Below, in pieces: positions 1-8,038 of a DNA stretch of 11,255 nucleotides. Positions within the stretch are counted from its first letter, which is position 1. Each line of letters opens with the position of its first letter. The translations under genes were made by a program, and so were the position numbers. The notes under the pieces are model-generated. The model saw only the letters and a list, made by a program, of their open reading frames with translations, searched no databases and was not told where the DNA came from. Origin of the DNA: F23-D06 sp045600525 (GTDB lineage: Bacteria > Bacteroidota > Bacteroidia > Bacteroidales > WCHB1-69); contig JAZRYC010000091.1 of NCBI GenBank assembly GCA_045600525.1, forward strand, positions 1 to 11,255, written 5' to 3'.

Positions 1-647
1 AGGCGGTCGATGGTGCCGTGGCATAGTAGGGTGGGGGCAGGCGAGTGGGTGGTGTACTTGATTTTTCCCTTGTGTGAAAAGATGGCTCCTGAGAAGGACA
101 TGACGCCGGCGAAGTGGAAGTCGGCAGGCAGCACCTTGGCGACCTCCGCACCATTGCACAACATATAGTCGGCCTGCAACACGGTGATGGCACCGGCACT
201 GCTCCCCATCGTGATGATGTAGTTCGGGTCAATGGTATAGTCTGCCCCCTGTAGTAAGTTTCTAAGCGTATAGTCTATACAGCTGAGTAGGTCTTCGGCA
301 GCTATGTCGATGGCCTGCCGGAACTTTTTAATGCCTGAAGACACAGAGAGATTTTTCTCACCCTTCAATCCCAATCGATAGTCGAAGGCGATAAATACGT
401 ATCCGTGCTCCATCGCCCATCGCATAATGGGCGCCACCTGCGTGGTGTCGTTGCGTGAGCCGGAAATGAATCCACCGCCATAGGCAAAAACCAAACAGGC
501 ATGGTGCTCGTTTTGATGCGCGGGAACGTATAAGTCCATCTTTAGGGCGCCGGTGTCGCGGATGGCATATTCGTACGTGTATTTTTGTTGCCCAAAGGAA
601 ACGAGGGTGCTCAGCAGCAACATTGTGCAGAGGAGAAGTCTTTTCAT
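1..647 (-). CDS. Secreted alpha/beta-hydrolase, carboxylesterase-like (3' end outside window)
   Basis: The reading frame is open from the ATG at 645-647 to the window edge, giving 215 codons without a stop; the C-terminus is missing. Residues 1-19 form a Sec signal peptide (MKRLLLCTMLLL, cleavage probably after FG before QQ), so the enzyme is predicted to be periplasmic or secreted. Alpha/beta-hydrolase landmarks appear in order. YGGGF at 56-60 resembles the oxyanion-hole HGGG motif of carboxylesterases and acetyl-esterases. FDYRLG at 88-93 is the usual strand after it. GSSAG at 148-152 is the nucleophile elbow with Ser150. LLCHGTID at 207-214 should carry the acid residue, Asp214. The catalytic His would lie beyond the edge. 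The family hydrolyses ester bonds in small molecules or acylated carbohydrates; the substrate here is unknown. The gene stands apart from the upstream gene, behind a terminator and with its own putative promoter. The family call is firm, the exact function is not. Confidence 0.88.
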   Translation of the reverse strand, partial: MKRLLLCTMLLLSTLVSFGQQKYTYEYAIRDTGALKMDLYVPAHQNEHHACLVFAYGGGFISGSRNDTTQVAPIMRWAMEHGYVFIAFDYRLGLKGEKNLSVSSGIKKFRQAIDIAAEDLLSCIDYTLRNLLQGADYTIDPNYIITMGSSAGAITVLQADYMLCNGAEVAKVLPADFHFAGVMSFSGAIFSHKGKIKYTTHSPAPTLLCHGTIDR

Positions 648-667
648 GTCTATGTGAATTTTGATTG

Positions 668-675
668 CAAAGGTA
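668..675 (-). promoter_or_regulatory. Putative Bacteroidota -7 promoter element of the esterase gene
   Basis: On the minus strand this reads TACCTTTG, an exact match to the Bacteroides -7 consensus TAnnTTTG. It lies 20 bp upstream of the esterase ATG, which implies a short leader of roughly 10-15 nt. No convincing -33 TTTG lies 19-21 bp further upstream, so the assignment rests on the -7 box and its position. A 6-bp inverted repeat (CTCCAA, 3-nt loop, TTGGAG) at 701-715 lies just upstream. Confidence 0.5.
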
Positions 676-783
676 CAAAATATTGGTTAATGGTAGTTCG
701 CTCCAAAAGTTGGAGACGAAAAACAAACATGAGCCGCATCATTCATAATACTTGTAACCTTTTATGTATGATTCGCTCCATAC

Positions 784-814
784 AAAAAACGGACCGTTGC
801 GTAAACGGTCCGTT
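784..814 (-). terminator. Rho-independent terminator after the large T9SS protein gene
   Basis: A perfect 11-bp inverted repeat (AACGGACCGTT at 788-798, AACGGTCCGTT at 804-814) encloses a 5-nt loop. Read on the minus strand, the GC-containing hairpin runs directly into a run of T (complement of the A-run at 784-789). It begins about 22 bp after the TAG stop at 837-839, so it terminates minus-strand transcription from that gene. Nothing comparable was found between 5658 and 10721, so it may be the terminator of a much longer transcript. Confidence 0.92.
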
Positions 815-836
815 GATATGAATGATAAACTAAGAT

Positions 837-3800
837 CTATTGTTTGACAATCTTCTTGGTAACCATACCTTCCGGCGTATGGATGCGTAGGAAGTAGGTG
901 CCCGTGGCCAGCGTGGACAGGTCGAGGGTGACCGTGGCATCGCCCACCATGTCGCTTCTGATCATTTTTCCATAAATGTCATATAGGCAGACTTGGTCGA
1001 TGTTGCCTTGCGCATAATGCAATGTGAGCGCACGATGGGTTGGGTTAGGATATACTTCAAAGCTGCTTTCGAAGGATTCAATACCGTCAGGATCGTTCGT
1101 ATAGGAGGCAACGGGGCTGTTGGTCATGCCCTGTTTTACGGCAATGGCTTTGATGGTGAATACTTCATTGTTCCAAATGAAGGAACCGGTATAAGTCTCA
1201 CTGTTGGTGTCAGGTGTGCTGCCGTCCATGGTGTAATGGATGGTGGCCCCCTCCGTGGCACAGGATAGTTCAATGGAAACCATGTTGTTGGTCAGCGGAT
1301 TAACGGTAATAACTGGGGTGGCAACGGTGTCAAAATCGTCATTGAATCCTATAATGTCGTTGTTGTTTCGAGGTATAATTTCAATGACTTCGTTGTGACG
1401 GGAGATGAATCCGATGACAGTGGCTTCGTAATCAGCAGGAATGCTCATGGATACAGAAAGGAAATTGTTGTATACAACCATTTCGGCGTCCTCTTGGGCA
1501 ATGTCAAGAGCTTGGGATTCGGAATGATCGTCAAATTCGCCGCCCAATGTGAAGATGACCTGTTCCAATTGTACCAATCTGGATTCATATTGAGTGTAGT
1601 TGGATCCTACTTCGTCAATGGTGGTCATGATGGGGGTGACGAGAGTGGTTTCGCCAGAGGCTTCCGCCATGCTGATAGAAGGAATCATTTCGGCTAACCC
1701 ATTGTAAAGTTTGAAACTACCATAGACGCCTCCCTTGATGATGTCGCCTTCCGTGTATTCGTTACTGATGACGTTCTGGTTGTCATAAATCAACAATCCA
1801 GCAGTGCTGTCCTCAATGAATAGATTACTGCCGCTTTCAAATACAAAGGTCACATCGCCCGTGATTTTGTAAATAGTGTTGTTGGTTGTAGTGTTGGCGG
1901 CTTTGAAGGCAGCGATGTTGGGCACTTCCACAGGGAAGGTGTAGGTGGCGGAGGCAATGTTGCTGGGATTTAAGCCTTCTGTGAAGGCAATCGCTTTCAC
2001 AGTGGTGGTGGCTTCAACAGTGAACGGCTCCGTATAAATTGTCGCGCTATCGTTTGGTGTGGTTCCGTCAAGTGTGTAGTAAATGGTGGCGTTACTGTCT
2101 TCGCAGCTGATGCTTACCTGTGTGGGCTCATATACGACACCCGCATTCGGGGCGATGACAGGCATGCTGGTGTTATGTGCTACTGCGTTCGGAAAATTGA
2201 AGATATTGACATTGTCAATAATGAGTCTTGCGGCGTTGGTTGAACCACTGTATTCGGCAATGCTGAATTTGAAACGTACGATATCATATGCGGCTGTACG
2301 GCTGACAACGAGTTCGTAATCCTGCGCGTTTGAAGTTATTGCGAACACAGAGTCCGTATAGGTGTTGCCTCCATCAGTGGAGTAGGATACGATGGCGTTA
2401 AGGTTACCTGTGGATTTTGCCTTGAACCGAATGCGTGTTGCGTGGTGTACGTCAAAATCCATACGAGTGTAGCCATAATTGCTAGGACTGCTGAGATACC
2501 AGCGCATTTGCATAGATTGACTTCCCTCGAGGGGGTCCGTTGTAGATGGAGTCCCATAATAGGTGGCCCATTGTTGCCCTTCTGTACCTGTATAGGATTC
2601 GGAAGTGTTGTTGTATGTGGTGCTTGCCGTGAATCCCTCATCGCTCTCAAATCCGGTGGTGTAGGCTATCGTGTCGCTGCTGGGGGTAATTATGTCATAC
2701 GTTATATCTATGGTATATTCGGCTGTGGCAATTTCACTGTTGTTCCAATTATTTCTGGTAGCCATAGCCTTAATGGTATAGATACCTTCATCAGACAGAT
2801 TGATGGGCTCGTTGTAAACAGTGGCATTTTCATCAGGATCAGTACCGTCGATGGTGTAGTAAATGGTGCTGTTCTCGGTTGCACAGGTGATGGCAACGGT
2901 AATAGAGGTGTCGTAGGTGTTAGGCTCAGGTGTGAAAACAGGTGTTTCAACAGTCATCCTGTAAATGTTGTAATGGGCTGTGGCAATGGCACTGTTGTCC
3001 CAATCATTCAAAAAAGCAATGGCTTTTACGGTGTAGTCACCTACTTGGTCTAAAACGATGGGTTCTGCATATTGTGTGGCGTTGGTGTCAGGATCGGTGC
3101 CGTCGATGGTATAATAGATGGCTGCATCGGCGTTCTCGCAGGCAATGGCCACGGAAATGAGGGTGTCTGCCGTGTTGTCTTCTGGAGTGAAGGTCGGGGC
3201 GGGTAATGTCACTGTGGCATTCAAGGTGACTTCCAGACTTAAGGTGTCGGCGCTGATGGTAACGATGCCTGTGGCAGGTTCTGTGCCGTCAAAAGTAACC
3301 GTGACAATGTGGTTGCCGTTGGCTTCTGCAATAGTTTCTTGTGAAAGCGTGAAATGTGCATTGCTGCAAGTGATCGTGATAGGAGTGTTGATATAGGCGG
3401 CGCTGACGGTCAGCTCTCTGGTGAGGTTTTCGCTGTTAAACGTGAGCGCAGCAGGAGAGACTGTCAAAATAGGTTCGTTCACAATGGTATAGGTGGCTTC
3501 AGCCAGAGCAGAGGGGCGCCAGTCTGTTTTGAAAGCTTTTGCCGTTAAGGTTGTGGTACTGTTAATGGTGATCGGTGCTTCGTAAAGAGCTGATTCCTCT
3601 GTGGGCTCTGTGCTATCGGTCGTATATCGGATGGAAGCATCTTCGTCGGAGCAGAGGATGCTGACAACGATGCTGTCGGTATATATACCGGCTGTGGGAT
3701 TGAAGGTAGGAGTGACAACAGTGGGGGTGTCGATGATGATGGTTGCCGTGGCAACGTCACTATTGGCATAGTAGGGCATGGTGGCAATAGCCTGGATGGT

Positions 3801-5648
3801 GCAGCCCGTGGTAACGTTAAAAGGTTCGGTGTAAAGGGGCGAACTTTCGTCCGGGGTGGTGCCGTCAGTCGTATAGTGGATGGCAGCGCCTTCCTGGGCT
3901 TCTGTCAGGGTTACCAGCGCGGTGAAATAATAGGTGTTCTCAGCGTCTGCTTCATCGCCGGAGATGGTAATTGCCGGAGTGGGCAGAGTGGGCGCTACGA
4001 TGCTGATGGTTGTGGTTGCAGATACGGGACGACTTAACTCGGCAGAATCAAGGCCTACCAAAGATACGGTGGCGGTATAGGTGCCTGCCGGTAGGGGAGA
4101 AAGCACTTGGCCGACAAAGTATTCGTAGGATGTTGCATCCAGATAAAGCGGACTTTCCATGCCAGCTGCGGCCAACATAGGACATTCTATTTTAAGAAGT
4201 CCGTCCGTGCCAAGTTCGAAGTTCTGAATGTCGATATCAATAGTCAACGTATCCAAGGTGGACATGTTGGCGCCATCTTCGGGTGCAATTATGCTGAGTG
4301 CCGGCCGGGGAACGCTGGTCCCGATGTCGAAGTTGCCACGAGGTTGAATTTGGATGGAAGAGTTGTGTATACCAATAAATCCGGTTATGTCAAAAACATC
4401 TCCATATGAAAAGGAAGTATCCAAACTGTAAAAACGATTGTAAATATGTATAACATTGTCTCCTTGTCTGATTGATTGACTGTCACCAAGTAGGCCTAAG
4501 CCGAAGCTTATAGCCTGATTTGCTGAAACGTGTTCCAAAGTGACTAGTTGGGCATCATATTGTGCATAGTTGCTATATAGTTCATCCATGGTTATAATGA
4601 TGGGCGTCACGGCTCCTTCGTTATTTGATGCAGGGGCGGGGTCTTCTAAGGGTAAAAATTCAATCTGATCATTGAAAAGAGAAAACGTGCCATATATTCC
4701 GCCTTCAATAATGTCACCTTCCTGATAGGTGTTGGTAATAGTATTGGGCGTGGTTTCATATATGAGCAGGCCGGCTGTTTCATCTTTGACGTAGGTATAT
4801 GTTTGATTATATGTTTGATTGTTGATGGTCTTACTATAAACAACGGTTATGTCATTGTCGATAAGGCAGGGCTGGGTGCTGGTGTTTGTGAATGCAGATT
4901 TGAAAGCAGCAATGTTTGGATAGGTGACCGGAATCAGATAAGTAGCGGTGGCTATGGGACTGTGATTGTAGCCATTGGCATAGGCAATGGCTTTGATCGT
5001 TGTGCTTTGAGTAATATGGATGGGCTCTGTATAGAGCGTGGAGGTGTTGTCGGGAGTACTGCCATCTGTAGTGTAGTAGATGGAGGAACCATTGGTGCCA
5101 CAAGCGATGGTAATATCGGTAGGTGTTTGGATAACACCAGGAGCAGGATCGAAGGTCGGCATTTGGGCTACGTTGCCCGGACCGGTGGACTTATAGTTGA
5201 TGGTCATACTGGTAACACGTATTTGGTTCGATCCAGCAACATCGAATTTAAAGTAATTGAAGTTGTTGTTGCCAAAGTTTATCGTACAGTTGCTATAGCT
5301 GGAAGAAACGGGAGTACTTCCCACCAATGACCATGTTGAACCATCCGTACTACCGTAAATGTTCACCACATCATCGTTGTATCCCATGTAGAAGGTCAGG
5401 GATTCAATGTACAATGGAAGTTCACTGGAGTAGAAGAATCCATTGTGGGAATTACTGGAATAGACGCGGATTTGGCTGGTGAAATGACATTGTGTGGTGT
5501 ATAATGTCACGTCCTCGTCTAAAACATGAACCTCGTTTTCAGCATATTGTACTCCTGCCGGATAATTGCTGAACGTGTAGGTCGTCTGTGCCTGTGTGAA
5601 CCCGTATAAGGCTAATAGGCTGCAAATTAAAAAGACAATCTTTTTCAT
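837..5648 (-). CDS. Giant modular T9SS-secreted surface protein with seven CHB_HEX_C-like repeats
   Basis: About 1,603 residues. I chose the ATG at 5646-5648 (MKKIVFLICSLLALYGF) because it opens a classic Sec signal peptide ending QAQ; an ATG three codons upstream at 5655-5657 is also possible. Residues below count from that upstream ATG. Residues 25-157 are an N-terminal beta-rich region. Seven repeats resembling the chitobiase/beta-hexosaminidase C-terminal (Fn3-associated) domain share the core YYTxDGxxPD near 194, 595, 678, 848, 933, 1193 and 1475. OB-like regions lie at 247-445 and 1246-1435. Ig-like segments lie near 450-555 and 727-816, and a jelly-roll-like region near 995-1162. The C-terminal 75 residues (YPNP at 1536, then LYDIYGK and ATGTYFLRI) are a type A T9SS sorting domain, so the protein should cross the outer membrane by T9SS and be anchored or released. 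I recognise no catalytic domain; adhesion or glycan binding is only a guess. Confidence 0.93.
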   Translation of the reverse strand: MKKIVFLICSLLALYGFTQAQTTYTFSNYPAGVQYAENEVHVLDEDVTLYTTQCHFTSQIRVYSSNSHNGFFYSSELPLYIESLTFYMGYNDDVVNIYGSTDGSTWSLVGSTPVSSSYSNCTINFGNNNFNYFKFDVAGSNQIRVTSMTINYKSTGPGNVAQMPTFDPAPGVIQTPTDITIACGTNGSSIYYTTDGSTPDNTSTLYTEPIHITQSTTIKAIAYANGYNHSPIATATYLIPVTYPNIAAFKSAFTNTSTQPCLIDNDITVVYSKTINNQTYNQTYTYVKDETAGLLIYETTPNTITNTYQEGDIIEGGIYGTFSLFNDQIEFLPLEDPAPASNNEGAVTPIIITMDELYSNYAQYDAQLVTLEHVSANQAISFGLGLLGDSQSIRQGDNVIHIYNRFYSLDTSFSYGDVFDITGFIGIHNSSIQIQPRGNFDIGTSVPRPALSIIAPEDGANMSTLDTLTIDIDIQNFELGTDGLLKIECPMLAAAGMESPLYLDATSYEYFVGQVLSPLPAGTYTATVSLVGLDSAELSRPVSATTTISIVAPTLPTPAITISGDEADAENTYYFTALVTLTEAQEGAAIHYTTDGTTPDESSPLYTEPFNVTTGCTIQAIATMPYYANSDVATATIIIDTPTVVTPTFNPTAGIYTDSIVVSILCSDEDASIRYTTDSTEPTEESALYEAPITINSTTTLTAKAFKTDWRPSALAEATYTIVNEPILTVSPAALTFNSENLTRELTVSAAYINTPITITCSNAHFTLSQETIAEANGNHIVTVTFDGTEPATGIVTISADTLSLEVTLNATVTLPAPTFTPEDNTADTLISVAIACENADAAIYYTIDGTDPDTNATQYAEPIVLDQVGDYTVKAIAFLNDWDNSAIATAHYNIYRMTVETPVFTPEPNTYDTSITVAITCATENSTIYYTIDGTDPDENATVYNEPINLSDEGIYTIKAMATRNNWNNSEIATAEYTIDITYDIITPSSDTIAYTTGFESDEGFTASTTYNNTSESYTGTEGQQWATYYGTPSTTDPLEGSQSMQMRWYLSSPSNYGYTRMDFDVHHATRIRFKAKSTGNLNAIVSYSTDGGNTYTDSVFAITSNAQDYELVVSRTAAYDIVRFKFSIAEYSGSTNAARLIIDNVNIFNFPNAVAHNTSMPVIAPNAGVVYEPTQVSISCEDSNATIYYTLDGTTPNDSATIYTEPFTVEATTTVKAIAFTEGLNPSNIASATYTFPVEVPNIAAFKAANTTTNNTIYKITGDVTFVFESGSNLFIEDSTAGLLIYDNQNVISNEYTEGDIIKGGVYGSFKLYNGLAEMIPSISMAEASGETTLVTPIMTTIDEVGSNYTQYESRLVQLEQVIFTLGGEFDDHSESQALDIAQEDAEMVVYNNFLSVSMSIPADYEATVIGFISRHNEVIEIIPRNNNDIIGFNDDFDTVATPVITVNPLTNNMVSIELSCATEGATIHYTMDGSTPDTNSETYTGSFIWNNEVFTIKAIAVKQGMTNSPVASYTNDPDGIESFESSFEVYPNPTHRALTLHYAQGNIDQVCLYDIYGKMIRSDMVGDATVTLDLSTLATGTYFLRIHTPEGMVTKKIVKQ
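1353..2165 (-). repeat. Repeat-plus-OB-like module, copy 2, inside the T9SS protein
   Basis: Residues 1165-1435 repeat the layout of copy 1. A CHB_HEX_C-like repeat (from MPVIAPNAG) runs into an OB-like domain starting PNIAAFK, with STAGLLIYD, EGDIIKGGVYGSF, NYTQYESRLVQLE and GFISRHNEVIEIIPR. Aligned landmarks differ at many positions, so the duplication is old or the copies have been under separate selection. The linkage of repeat and OB-like domain is conserved in both copies. Confidence 0.7.
4323..5162 (-). repeat. Repeat-plus-OB-like module, copy 1, inside the T9SS protein
   Basis: Residues 166-445 consist of a CHB_HEX_C-like repeat (from MPTFDPAPG) joined to an OB-like domain that starts PNIAAFK and contains ETAGLLIYE, EGDIIEGGIYGTF and GFIGIHNSSIQIQPR. 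The same order and landmarks recur in copy 2 at 1353-2165. The OB-like label is inferred from similarity, remembered rather than searched, to small domains of unknown function in Bacteroidota surface proteins (DUF5689/DUF6359 type). Confidence 0.7.
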
Positions 5649-5687
5649 AATGAACATTTTATATTAATAATTAATTGTTTGTTCTAT

Positions 5688-6926
5688 TTATTTACTTGCT
5701 TCTCGATAGCTCAAGATGGCGCCGGTGTTGATGATTACCGCCATAACGGAAAGTACAATGGTCTCCGTCTGCACACTGATAAAGGCACTTCCCTTGAGGA
5801 TGATTTTTTTGATGACCTCAATATAGAAGGACATCGGATTCAGATAGTTGATCTTGTGGGCCCATTCAGGCATTCCCTCTGTGGGGGTGAACACACCACT
5901 CAGCAAAACGAACACGATGAAGAGGAACAACACGATGAACATGGATTGTAGTTGATTTTCAGAAACACTTGAGATGAAGAACCCAAGTCCAAGCATTACA
6001 AGTAGATATATTGCAGTAATTCCTAACAAAAGAAGTACGCTTCCCTGTACGGATATACCGAAAACGAATTTCATGATGAGCAGGCCGGCAATGAATTCGG
6101 TCATGCCGAGCAGCCAGAAGGGAATCATCTTTCCGATGAGGAACTGCCAACGCTTTATCGGGGTGACGTTAACCTGTTCAATGGTGCCGATCTCTTTCTC
6201 ACGTACGAGGTTCAACGCCGTGACGTAGCAGCCGATGAGGGTGACTAGGATGACGAGGATGCCGGGAACAATGAGGTTCTTATAGTTCATCTGCTCATTG
6301 TACCAGTAGATGTTGGATATGCCGACTTTGGATGCGGGAGCGTAAACCGTGGGGGCATCATCCAGCGATAGGAACATTTGACGTCGTTCCCCCTTCCGCT
6401 GTAGTTGCTGCTGACGTAGTGCCTCTGCCTGTTTCTTCTGGATTTGCGCGGCTATGGCCTGGAGGTTGCCAGAACCGTTGGCAGCGGCGAAATCCTGCAT
6501 ATAGCTGCCAATGATTTCTTGGGCGTAACCAGTGCCAATACCCGCCTTCACGCTGTTGATGGCATTCGCTGTGATGGCTATGCGCGTGTCCTGATTGTTG
6601 AATAGGTCCTGTTCAAAATGATGGGGGATTTCAATGAGAATGTCGATTTCGTCATGCTTCATCATGACATCAGCCTTGGATTTGTTGTCTAATACGCCGT
6701 GTGAAACAAATATGTCAGAAGAATTAAACTTGTTTATGATGTCCTTGGATATCTGGGAATGGTCGTTGTCGATGAAGGCAATGTCCAAAACCTTGATTTC
6801 ATAGTCGGCACAGAATGGGAAAATCATGAATTCCACCAATGGAGCCACCACGAGGATGCTGAGCAACAGGGGATTCCTAAATACCTGCAGGAACTCTTTC
6901 TTTATTAACATCAAAATGATTCTCAT
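5688..6926 (-). CDS. ABC-2 type exporter permease (412 aa)
   Basis: Inner-membrane subunit of an ABC exporter, with the topology of ABC-2 permeases such as YbhR/YbhS. The N-terminal amphipathic segment KKEFLQVFRNP (9-19) precedes TM1 (about 20-38). A large extracytoplasmic domain (about 40-215) includes a Gln/Lys/Arg-rich, probably coiled-coil stretch at 155-185. Five further membrane segments follow, near 218-242, 265-290, 296-320, 328-346 and 388-405. The family signature REKEIGTIEQ is at 242-251 in the cytoplasmic coupling region. FTPTEGMPEW...NYLNPMSFY at 346-368 is the typical extracellular re-entrant region. The start is 2 nt after the stop of the preceding permease, indicating translational coupling. 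It is the last exporter gene, and the large T9SS protein gene begins about 30-39 nt after its stop. The substrate is unknown; family members export drugs, lipids or small hydrophobic compounds. Confidence 0.93.
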   Translation of the reverse strand: MRIILMLIKKEFLQVFRNPLLLSILVVAPLVEFMIFPFCADYEIKVLDIAFIDNDHSQISKDIINKFNSSDIFVSHGVLDNKSKADVMMKHDEIDILIEIPHHFEQDLFNNQDTRIAITANAINSVKAGIGTGYAQEIIGSYMQDFAAANGSGNLQAIAAQIQKKQAEALRQQQLQRKGERRQMFLSLDDAPTVYAPASKVGISNIYWYNEQMNYKNLIVPGILVILVTLIGCYVTALNLVREKEIGTIEQVNVTPIKRWQFLIGKMIPFWLLGMTEFIAGLLIMKFVFGISVQGSVLLLLGITAIYLLVMLGLGFFISSVSENQLQSMFIVLFLFIVFVLLSGVFTPTEGMPEWAHKINYLNPMSFYIEVIKKIILKGSAFISVQTETIVLSVMAVIINTGAILSYREASK

Positions 6927-6928
6927 GG

Positions 6929-8029
6929 CTAATTTCTTTTATCTAATCGGGTTAGACTGAAAATGATGAATACGACGGCCATGACGAACAGAATCATCAG
7001 GTAGAACCAGATATCGAAGAATCCGGAACCTTTAATCATAACGTCCTTGATGGCAAGAATGAACCATTTGGCGGGAAATACATTGGCCAGTACTTGAAAT
7101 ATCATCGGCATACTGTTAAGTGGGAATAGGAATCCCGACAGCAACACGGTGGGGAGGAAAAGTCCCATCATGGTGATCATCATGGCATCCACCTGCGTCC
7201 TGCTGATAGATGAAATCAGCAAGCCGAAGGAAGCGGCTGTCAGCATGAAGATGACGCAAAGGAACAACAACATGAGCAGACTGCCGTTGATGGGCATCTT
7301 GAATACGAATACGCTGATCGTCAAAATGGCGATGGTGCCGATGAAGGAGATGAGCATGTAGGGAATTACCTTCCCTATGATGATGTGTAATTTCTTGACT
7401 GGTGTGATGAGCAGCATTCGCATGGTTCCCGTTTCCTTTTCTCGTGCCAAAGTGATGGAACTCATTAAGGCCGTTACCAAGACCATAATGAGGGTGATGA
7501 TGCCCGGAACAAACATGTAAACGCTGTTGGATTCCGGATTGTACAGCATCTTGGTTGTAATGTCAAATCCCGTGCTGGCGTTGCTGTTGTTGTAGTCCTC
7601 TGTGAAATTTTGCACCACTGCGCGAACATAGTTGTTCAAAATAGAGGCTACGTTTAGGTCGGATACGTCGTTGATAACCTGCAGAGTGGTTGTGTGTTCC
7701 TTGGATAGGGATTCCTCAAAATTTGACGGAATAATAATCGCCAATTTGATGTTCTTGTTCTTGAAGTCGTTGTCTATCTCCACTTCGTTCTCAGGATAGG
7801 ATACGATTTGGAAATACCCTGAGGCCGTGATTTTATCAACCAATAGCTTCGATTGGGTGTCTTTGGCCTGGTCAAGCACGGATATTTTCGCATTCCGAAT
7901 ATCGGTGCTGATGGTAAAACCGAAGAGAAGTACCAATGCAATGGGCATAGCCAACACCAATGCCAGGGTGATTTTATCCCGGATGATGTGGATGAACTCC
8001 TTTTTTAATATCATGCGCAACTCTTTCAT
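6929..8029 (-). CDS. ABC-2 type exporter permease (366 aa)
   Basis: Second membrane subunit of the exporter, related to but clearly diverged from its neighbour, which suggests a heterodimeric channel. It begins with KKEFIHIIRDKIT (9-21), the usual amphipathic helix, then TM1 (about 22-40). A periplasmic domain (about 41-170) is shorter than in the partner and lacks the partner's Gln-rich segment. Further membrane segments lie near 173-194, 222-243, 249-275, 282-303 and 340-358. The cytoplasmic signature REKETGTMRML (196-206) is the counterpart of REKEIGTIEQ in the partner. FPLNSMPMIFQ (302-312) with PAKWF (319-323) matches the conserved extracellular loop of ABC-2 permeases. The ATG lies 9 nt after the stop of the upstream ATPase gene, and a GGAAG sequence in that gap may serve as a weak ribosome binding site. 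In the E. coli YbhGFSR arrangement it occupies the first permease position. Confidence 0.93.
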   Translation of the reverse strand: MKELRMILKKEFIHIIRDKITLALVLAMPIALVLLFGFTISTDIRNAKISVLDQAKDTQSKLLVDKITASGYFQIVSYPENEVEIDNDFKNKNIKLAIIIPSNFEESLSKEHTTTLQVINDVSDLNVASILNNYVRAVVQNFTEDYNNSNASTGFDITTKMLYNPESNSVYMFVPGIITLIMVLVTALMSSITLAREKETGTMRMLLITPVKKLHIIIGKVIPYMLISFIGTIAILTISVFVFKMPINGSLLMLLFLCVIFMLTAASFGLLISSISRTQVDAMMITMMGLFLPTVLLSGFLFPLNSMPMIFQVLANVFPAKWFILAIKDVMIKGSGFFDIWFYLMILFVMAVVFIIFSLTRLDKRN

Positions 8030-8038
8030 CTTCCGGCT

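Noticed and set aside
358..726. An open frame on the minus strand overlapping the esterase gene.
   Set aside because: It is a different frame of the same DNA. The esterase frame has a signal peptide and catalytic motifs in order, while this one has no recognisable protein features.
2442..3053. A 203-codon plus-strand open frame inside the T9SS protein gene, with a similar one at 4803-5330.
   Set aside because: Both are antisense to well-supported repeat coding sequence. The repeated Thr/Val/Ile/Asp codons produce long open frames on the opposite strand, and the translations show no domain.
5658..5687. Possible terminator (AT-rich imperfect palindrome TTAATTATTAA on the transcribed strand) between the last permease and the T9SS gene.
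   Set aside because: The arms are very short, contain no G or C, and are not followed by a T-run, so a stable terminator hairpin is not expected.
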